Below, one piece after another: positions 58,501-64,000 of a stretch of 64,000 nt of DNA (its first letter is position 1; each line of letters begins with the position of its first letter). Made by a program: the position numbers and the translations under genes. The stretch lies in NCBI GenBank assembly GCA_029718625.1, contig CM056389.1, forward strand, positions 18,574,521-18,638,520, read 5' to 3'. The notes beneath the pieces are model-generated. The model did not search any database. It was not told the DNA's origin and was given only the letters and a program-made list of their open reading frames with translations. The DNA comes from Synaphobranchus kaupii (lineage: Eukaryota; Chordata; Actinopteri; Anguilliformes; Synaphobranchidae).

Positions 58501-60314
58501 GAGGTTGCCTGTTTGTAGCTGGACGGAACTTCATCTAGCTTAGTTAGAAATGAATCTTCCAGCAAAATATCCTCTTTACTGAGGTTATTCTCAGCGTTGT
58601 TTTTATCCGACTGGGCCATCAACCGGGTAACAACACACGAGGGAAACATATTCGGAAATTGACGATCAAATTCGTCATTATCTTTACCCACAATAGGACT
58701 GTCTATCACCTTTACGGGTATAGACACTTGCCGTCCGGCTAAATCGTTCCCAAGGATTAGGGACACTTCTGGCATAGGGAACGTCTCGCAGACCCCAAGA
58801 TCCACGACTCCAGACGTTAACTCTGAGGATAGAGTGACCGAATGCAAGGGAACGGTGAGATGGCCAGTAACACTTTGAATAATTGCACTGTGTCCCGTGT
58901 AAGACTTGGAGGAGAACGGTAAAATGTGAGACAGAATCAAGGACTGAGAGGAACCAGTATCCCGCAGTATCTTTACTGGTTGTTCAGGCCCCTGTCCAAA
59001 CGACACAAACCCCTCTGACACAAATGGAGAAAAACCAACACCGTTATTACACACAGTGGCAGGAACTGCCCTTTGGTTCCGATCATTTACTTTTGATTGG
59101 TGAAGGGAAGTGATCGGGCCAGTAGCGATCAACCCCACCGGTTTAGTAGGCAAAGCCGTTTGAGCAGTTTTAGGGTTTTTAGGGTTCGGACACTCCCGAT
59201 GCCAATGCCCCCTGTGGCGGCATATGGGACAAACCCTGGCGGTAATAAGTTTACCATCCGTCCCCGCAACATCCTTTGCTACAAACGGAGCAGGGCGAGA
59301 GCTATCGCGTTGCGCACTACTTCGTCGGTCTTTATGAATCAACACATATTCATCAGCTAATACTGCAGCCTCAGCAGCTGTTTGAGCCTTACGCTCCGTC
59401 ACATACACGGCTACCGCATCAGAAATTGAATTTTTAAACTGCTCTAAAGCAAACAAATCCCAGAGCAAATCATATGTGTCTGCCCCAACAGCAGTACACC
59501 ACCTGGTCATTTGTAATAACATTTTGCGTACAAACTCAACATGTGACTGTTTGTCCTCACGTTTTAGATTCCGAAACTTTAATCTATAGGCCTCTGGAAT
59601 CAATTCATAAGATTTCAAAATTGCTTTCTTCACAGAATCATAAGATGATGCCTGTTCAGTGGTCAGCGCGGCATACGCTTCCTGTGCCTTTCCCACTAAC
59701 ACAGACTGCAACATAACAACCTGTTCCTCTTCAGGCCAATTACGCGCTCCAGCAATACGCTCAAATAATATAAAGAATGTGTCCGGGTCCTTTTCTGAAA
59801 ATTTAGGCAACAACCTTAAATTCTGAACCAACGAACTTGGACGAGCTGGCCCGGATGAAACTCCGGTATCCGACAACAGAGAAGCCTCTAGCTTACCCTC
59901 CCTAACCAAGCTTAAACGCTCCTCACGGTACGACTCTTCACTCTTAAATCTGTTGACTTCGAGTTTTAATTTCTCCCCCTCAAAAGCAATCTTGGCTAGT
60001 TCAATTTTCTCTAACCGACTGTTTTCCATTTCAGCAATTCTCAATTTAACCTCCAACTCGCTTAATTCGGCCGTCCTTTTAGCAGATTTCAAAAGACCGC
60101 GTTCTACCGCAAATGTAATCACAAGGGAACGTAGTTCAACAACCTTTTTACCTGCTACCTTACTCGCCTCACCCCAGTAATCGGCTAGTAACAGCAATTC
60201 CTCTTTAACAAAGTTCTTTAATAAAAACTCAGAAGGCCTAGTTAAGAATTCATTCACTCGGGAGTTTGAATGCAACTGTACAAGACTCTTCGTGCTACGC
60301 GTAGGCTTATACAT
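55554..60314 (-). CDS. Gag-pol polyprotein of the Gmr1-like element, intact
   Basis: One frame of 1,586 codons. The Gag part has a charged coiled-coil-like stretch (about 70-145), a SCAN-like capsid region (about 165-310) and a zinc knuckle (C362, C365, H370, C375). The protease has DTG at 452-454. The integrase has its HHCC finger (H707, H713, C743, C746), the DD35E triad D777, D836 and E872, and a GPY module at 1,010-1,012. Reverse transcriptase follows with D1258, MPFGLKNAPSTF and YLDD (1,318-1,321). RNase H has D1467, E1507 or E1509, D1536 and D1579. There is no envelope gene and no stop or frameshift between gag and pol, so the ratio of structural to enzymatic protein must be set some other way. 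The protein would form cytoplasmic particles, copy the RNA and insert the DNA. The start is the first Met of the frame. Confidence 0.97.
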   Translation of the reverse strand: MYKPTRSTKSLVQLHSNSRVNEFLTRPSEFLLKNFVKEELLLLADYWGEASKVAGKKVVELRSLVITFAVERGLLKSAKRTAELSELEVKLRIAEMENSRLEKIELAKIAFEGEKLKLEVNRFKSEESYREERLSLVREGKLEASLLSDTGVSSGPARPSSLVQNLRLLPKFSEKDPDTFFILFERIAGARNWPEEEQVVMLQSVLVGKAQEAYAALTTEQASSYDSVKKAILKSYELIPEAYRLKFRNLKREDKQSHVEFVRKMLLQMTRWCTAVGADTYDLLWDLFALEQFKNSISDAVAVYVTERKAQTAAEAAVLADEYVLIHKDRRSSAQRDSSRPAPFVAKDVAGTDGKLITARVCPICRHRGHWHRECPNPKNPKTAQTALPTKPVGLIATGPITSLHQSKVNDRNQRAVPATVCNNGVGFSPFVSEGFVSFGQGPEQPVKILRDTGSSQSLILSHILPFSSKSYTGHSAIIQSVTGHLTVPLHSVTLSSELTSGVVDLGVCETFPMPEVSLILGNDLAGRQVSIPVKVIDSPIVGKDNDEFDRQFPNMFPSCVVTRLMAQSDKNNAENNLSKEDILLEDSFLTKLDEVPSSYKQATSLDGANPTPERKIVMQAEEGDDMALIDVSEDMLIKEQLADDTLRNVRERVVAQNECGTQTGYFLRSGVLCRRWVSPVGDKISKQVIQVVVPFVFRKKVLQLSHGGLTGHSGVRKTYDRLLRKFFWPGIKKNVTMFIKTCHTCQIAGKPNQTIPVAPLYPIPAISNPFEYLIVDCVGPLPRSAGGRSFLLTVMCQSTRYPEAYPLRSINAKSILKALTTFMSVFGIPKVIQSDQGSNFMSRQFDKALKQLKIRHGISSAYHPQSQGALERFHQTLKSLLRTYCVELDRDWEEGLPWLLLAIREVAQESTGFSPNELVFGHDVRGPVAVVAEKWGGATPPENVIDYVAGLRVRLYQACAAAQRGLKRAQSKMKRLFDRKAKIREFEPGSQVLALLPIDHNPLQAKFMGPYDVYKKLSEINYLIRTPDRRKEIQLCHVNLLKPYHKCVSTTTVPDCHVPDKKSESTEIPVSPVCHMVVSTSHPAPNESVTRGENGEGDVQAPGEEVMQGRLENSAYLKDLATRFSYLSLEQREDLIHLIETYPGLFPDTPTRTNLIAHDIEVVDSTPIKQRFYRIPVPKKQYVNAEINYMLNNGIAKPTISDWSSPCLLVNKSDGSYRFCTDYRKVNAVTKSDNFPLPRMEDCVDQVGSALFVTKLDLLKGFWQVPLTPRAQEIAAFVTPDGLYTYLVMPFGLKNAPSTFQRLMNKVLVGLDGCAAYLDDVVVCSDSWKQHMQRLEKLFSRLSFATLTVNLAKCEFAKATVQYLGKIVGQGQVKPVEAKVTAILRFPVPLDRKELLRFLGVVGYYRSFCENFSTIVAPLTNLLCKNTPFVWDEACEMAFQAVKTLLCSGPVLAAPRFDRPFSIQVDASGIGAGAVLLQTNDVGINHPVCFFSRKFNTYQKNYSVIEQEALALIWALQFFEVYVGSVIGPIVVYTDHNPLIYLRSMQNPNRRLMRWALFLQGHNLAIEHIRGSANVIADALSRAPV

Positions 60315-61230
60315 TCAGTGTGCTACACGCAAAAAAGAATAATTTAACCTCACAGTACGTCACCGAAAAGCCAACACTCGCACACTTTTCCGACCCCCTG
60401 GCCGACAACGTGAAAGTAGGAGCAGGCGATTGTAGACCCAACAAGTCCCAGGCCTATACTTCACCCTTTACGCTCCCCTGTACCCGGCGGTAGGTAAATT
60501 AAGCGTGAGCCCTGAAACCAGCATGAAGGCGAATTCGTTTGCCGGTAGGAACGCCCCCTGGCCCCCTTCTTGTGGGTACCTAATCTTCAACCTAATATAA
60601 ACAATAGTCTGCAATCGCCTGGTACTTCTCGCTGCCAACCAAACACTCGGAAAAGCAACAACCCACTATAAGGCGATGCACTGCAAACAATACAAAATAA
60701 TATTTTTATTTCTTCAGAAACAAAACCACTGCAATGCGGAGACATCAAATATAGCACTGGCTACAAGGTAGGCCTATGCTAACAAAGGACGGTAGCTGAG
60801 AGAAACACTCAAACCTATTAATCGAAGTCAAACTCCAACTGAGTTTTACTTCGCACAGCTTAGGCAAGGATGCTCACCCCCCCCACCAAAATCGAAGCTG
60901 CCGTCGGTAATCAACGGAGTTCAAAATGCAAAATTCAAGTTTAGGCTTGCAACGACAAGCAAAGCCTAAACCTTTACAAAAAAAAAATGTGTTTAAGCCT
61001 TTAAATAAGCAAATCCCCTTTTAGTTACAATTTAACATACAGGAGAATGCCAAGCCTTTTACACAAAATAACAAGTTCTTACCTTATGTTACAATTTAAC
61101 AAATGGCAGAAAACTTCAAATTTGGACATAAAAGTCCACCAATTATTTTTGTTTAACGAGCCCCCACCTGTGATTTGGGCGCGGCTCCCATTTGGACATG
61201 AAAGTCCACAAAACAATTAGATTTGTTTTT
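60315..61230 (-). other. Leader of the Gmr1-like element
   Basis: About 0.9 kb between the primer site and the gag-pol ATG, without a long frame. It contains an imperfect duplication: a second primer-site-like ACGAGCCCCCAC at 61,156-61,167, and repeated TTTGGACAT(A/G)AAAGTCCAC motifs at about 61,120 and 61,191. Confidence 0.8.
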
Positions 61231-61242
61231 GACGAGCCCCCA
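61231..61242 (-). other. Primer-binding site, tRNA-Pro type
   Basis: GACGAGCCCCCA on the + strand, i.e. TGGGGGCTCGTC on the minus strand, lies two bases inside the 5' LTR. This 12-base start is the classic tRNA-Pro primer site; the match does not extend further. Confidence 0.75.
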
Positions 61243-61244
61243 CT

Positions 61245-61530
61245 TGTGACGATCCGGCTCAAATAATCGGCACAAACAACAACGGCTGAAGGTAAATCAG
61301 ACTTTATTTAATTCTTAAGTGTCAAATAGAGCCCAAAAGCTTTCAGAATGCAGCCATGCTGCTACAACAGTCAAAATGACAGAATGAGCGATCACCTGTT
61401 CGCTCCCGGGAGGCAGGATCTTCTGGCTCTTATAGCCCATCCCCTTTATTCCCAGCGTCCTTGCGTTCAAAGAAAATACAAAGGGAAAAGGAAAACCCGG
61501 GACGGACATACACACACTGGAGCCGTCACA
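61245..61530 (-). repeat. 5' LTR of the Gmr1-like element
   Basis: 286 bp, same length and, by my reading, same sequence as 55,000-55,285. It is the promoter-bearing LTR for minus-strand transcription. Confidence 0.95.
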
Positions 61531-62337
61531 CCACCTACTCCACCCAGCTTCTTCAGCTTCCAGACCATGGTCACCTCACACCTGGACTACTGCAACTCCC
61601 TGCTCGCAAGCCTACCGGCCTGCGCCATTCTGCCTCATCAACTGATCCAGAATGCAGCTGCCCGGCTTGTGTTCAACCTCCCGAAATTTTCCCATGTAAC
61701 CCCCCTGCTGAGGTCACTCCACTGGCTGCCAGTTGCAGCCAGGATCAGGTTCAAAGTTCTGACCCTGGCCTACACTGCAGCCAATAGGACAGGCCCCGCC
61801 TACCTGCAGGACTTAATCCAGAACTATGTTCCTGCTTGACCACTTCGCTCTTCTACAGCAGGGCGACTCGCACTTCCCCCCCTCCGTGTCAACAGCTCTC
61901 GCTCGTCCCGACTGCGGAATTTTTCCACCTTAGCTCCTCAGTGGTGGAATGAACTTCCCATTCCCCTACGTTCTACTCGAACCCTGCCTGCATTCTGTCG
62001 AGGCCTGAAGACACACCTCTTCAGACTCCACCTTGACTGATATTCTAACCTAGGAATATCAGTTCTCTTTGTTTACTAGTTCTCTGTGTTTTCCTGTCTG
62101 TTTGTTATAGTTTATAATATTATTTAGAATAGAAGTGTAGTATAGCTGATTTACCCACAGCTTACTGTGAACTACAATCAATGTTCATTACTAGGGATAG
62201 CTGCTACATTATGGGAAGGATGTGATTTGTCTTGTCTGATCTGTAGTGATCTTGATGATGTCTCCGTATGCACTAATTGTACGTCGCATTGGATAAAAGC
62301 GTCTGCTAAATGAATTTAATGTAATGTAATGTAATGT
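61531..62337 (+). mobile_element. L2-type LINE, C-terminal part and 3' tail (right of the Gypsy insertion)
   Basis: The sequence continues the interrupted LINE: SHLDYCNSLLASLP, then QNAAARLVFNLPK and LLRSLHWLPVAARIRFK, the typical C-terminal block of L2-like elements, with a broken remainder to about 62,035. The 3' end has TTGGATAAAAGCGTCTGCTA and a (TAATG)n tail at 62,318-62,334, the diagnostic end of L2-type elements. Satellite sequence resumes directly after it, so the LINE was inserted in the satellite. Confidence 0.9.
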
Positions 62338-64000
62338 TATGTCCAAAAAGGGCCAAAATGGTCGACAAAATAAAAATGCCATTTTTTGTTTCCGATGTAT
62401 AGGAAACTATATTTATTTAATAACTGCCGTGAAATAAGTGAAAAATAACTAGTTTTTAGACGTTTATGATAAACACGTGTTTTGGGGAAAATTTAAAAAC
62501 ATAAGACTTTACATTTTTATTAAATAATTTTCATTTTTTCATTTTATTTTCATAAGTTATTAGTCTTATATCCTAAAAGGGCCAAAGTAGTTAACAAAAT
62601 TGAAATGCCATTTTTTGATTCCAATCTATAGTAAATCATATTTACTTCATAACTGCGATGAAATAAGTGAAAAATAATGAGAATTTAGACATTTATGATG
62701 AAAAATGTGTTTTGGGGAACATAAAAAGACATAAGACTTATGTCCAAAACAGGGCCAAAATGGTTAGAAAATAAAAATTGGATTTTTTGATTCCGATGGA
62801 TAGTAACTCATATTTTCTTTATAACTGCAATGAAATAAGTGAGAAATAAGTTTTAAGACATTTATGATGAAAAATGTGTTTTGGGGAACATGAAAAGACA
62901 TATAGTCATATGTCCAAAACAGGGCCAAAATGGTCAGAAAATAAAAATAGCCTTTTTTGATTCCAATGGATAGTAAATTATATTTACGTCATAACTGCGA
63001 TGAAATAACTGAAAAATAATGAAAATTATGAGATTTATTATGAAACATTTATTTTAGGGAACATGAAAAGAGATAAGACTATAGTCTTATGTCCAAAACA
63101 GGGCCAAAATGGTCAGAAAATGAAAATAGCATTTTTTGATTCCGATGGATAGTAAATCATATTTACTTCATAACTGCGATGAAATAAGTGAAAAATAATG
63201 AGAATTTAGACATTTATGATGAAAAATGTGTTTTGGGGAACATGAAAAGACATGACTATAGTCTTTTGTCCAAAATGGTCAGAAAATAAAAATAGCTTTT
63301 TTTTATTCCAATGGATAGTATATTATATTTACTTCATAACTGCAATGAAATAAGTGAAAAATAATGAGAATTTAGATATTTATGATGAAAAATGTGCTTT
63401 GGGGAACATGAGATGAGAATTTAGACATTTATGATGAAAAAAAATTTTTGGGGAACATGAAAAGACATAAGATAGCATTTTTTTTGTGCATAAGATAGCA
63501 TTCTTATGTCCAAAATTAGGCCAAAATGGTCAGAAAATAAAAATAGCATTTTTTGATTCCGATGGATAGTAAATCATATTTATGTCATAACTGCGATGAA
63601 ATAAGTGAAAAATAATTAAAATAATGAGATTTATGATGAAACATTTATTTTAGGGAACATGAAAAGACATAAGACTATATAGACTTATGTCCAAAAGAGG
63701 GCCAAAATGGTCAGAAAATAAAAATAGCATTTATTGATTCCGATGGATAGTAAATCATATTTACTTCATAACTGCGATGAAATAAGTGAAAAATAATGAG
63801 AATTTAGACATTTATGATGAAAAATGTTTTTTGGGGAACATGAAAAGACATAAGATAGCATTTTGTTTGTGCATAAGATAGCATTCTTATGTCCAAAATT
63901 AGGCCAAAATGGTCAGAAAATAAAAATAGCATTTTTTGATTCCGATGGATAGTAAATCATATTTACGTCATAACTGCGATGAAATAAGTGAAAAATAATT
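62338..64000 (+). repeat. Divergent satellite copies, forward orientation
   Basis: About nine monomers of roughly 170-180 bp, same orientation as the core, with family-specific differences (GGGCCAAAATGGTC, GATTCCGATGGATAG, AAATAAGTGAAAAATAATGA) and variable length. Two copies share an inserted GCATAAGATAGCATTCTTATG-like segment (about 63,489 and 63,871). The array runs out of the window. Confidence 0.92.

Larger units (their letters stand above)
55000..61530 (-). mobile_element. Complete Gmr1-like Ty3/Gypsy retrotransposon (6,531 bp)
   Basis: Two 286-bp LTRs that I read as identical (55,000-55,285 and 61,245-61,530) enclose a primer site, a 930-bp leader, one 1,586-codon gag-pol frame and a polypurine tract. 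The insertion is flanked by CCACC on both sides (54,995-54,999 and 61,531-61,535) and interrupts the LINE. Integrase lies before reverse transcriptase, the arrangement of the Gmr1-like group of Ty3/Gypsy elements, which otherwise have integrase last. All visible parts are intact, so the copy is young and may be active. Confidence 0.96.

Noticed and set aside
55103..60180. Plus-strand frames opposite the Gypsy polyprotein and LTR
   Set aside because: Shadows of the minus-strand coding sequence or of the LTR.
61348..61839. 163-codon + strand frame
   Set aside because: It fuses antisense LTR sequence with the LINE C-terminus across the insertion point; not a natural gene.

Overview
The window is nuclear DNA from a vertebrate, almost certainly a teleost fish. 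It has one spliced gene with long introns and a dense load of fish-type repeats: Tc1-like and Sleeping-Beauty-like ends, a Gmr1-type Ty3/Gypsy element, an L2-type LINE, solo LTRs and long TG tracts. No bacterial-type operon, CRISPR array or RNA gene was recognised.

Bases 1-22,360 hold the 3' half of a mastermind-like gene on the + strand, probably maml2, a Notch co-activator. Three coding exons are visible (about 16,754-16,847, 18,303-18,414 and 20,172-21,097), followed by a 3'UTR with an AATAAA signal at 22,338. The stretch before 16,754 is probably the preceding long intron. It contains a decayed Tc1-like element (317-1,540), a solo LTR (3,455-4,519, TSD CTTTC), simple repeats and a 5.6-kb tandem array of about 570-611-bp units carrying a foldback. 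The intron after the first visible exon starts with 33 copies of a 33-bp minisatellite. The next intron holds a 907-bp inverted-repeat transposon.

Bases 22,361-29,690 are mostly anonymous, with a nearly intact Tc1-like transposon (27,326-28,934) broken by one in-frame stop. From about 24,340 to the window end the ground sequence is one satellite family. Its monomer is about 170 bp and carries a perfect 24-bp dyad. It is divergent at 24.3-25.4, 29.7-30.2 and 62.3-64.0 kb and homogeneous from 31.3 to 48.5 kb. Orientation flips at 36,470/36,471, giving a long palindrome. A second solo LTR (30,238-31,300, TSD CAATT) sits inside a monomer.

After a 500-N gap (48,501-49,000) the sequence is nested retroelements. 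On the minus strand lies the 5' part of an endogenous retrovirus: LTR, tRNA-Arg-type primer site, long leader, frameshifted gag, and a TAG leading into an in-frame pro start. Next to it is an L2-type LINE (about 54,036-62,337, + strand). A complete, young Gmr1-like Gypsy element (55,000-61,530, minus strand) interrupts the LINE, with apparently identical 286-bp LTRs, TSD CCACC and one 1,586-codon gag-pol frame in the order Gag-PR-IN-RT-RNaseH.

The insertions give a history: satellite first, then the LINE, then the Gypsy element; the LTR at 30.2 kb also landed in existing satellite. The strongest candidates for a poorly described system are the dyad-bearing satellite with higher-order structure and an inversion centre, and the uninterrupted IN-before-RT element.
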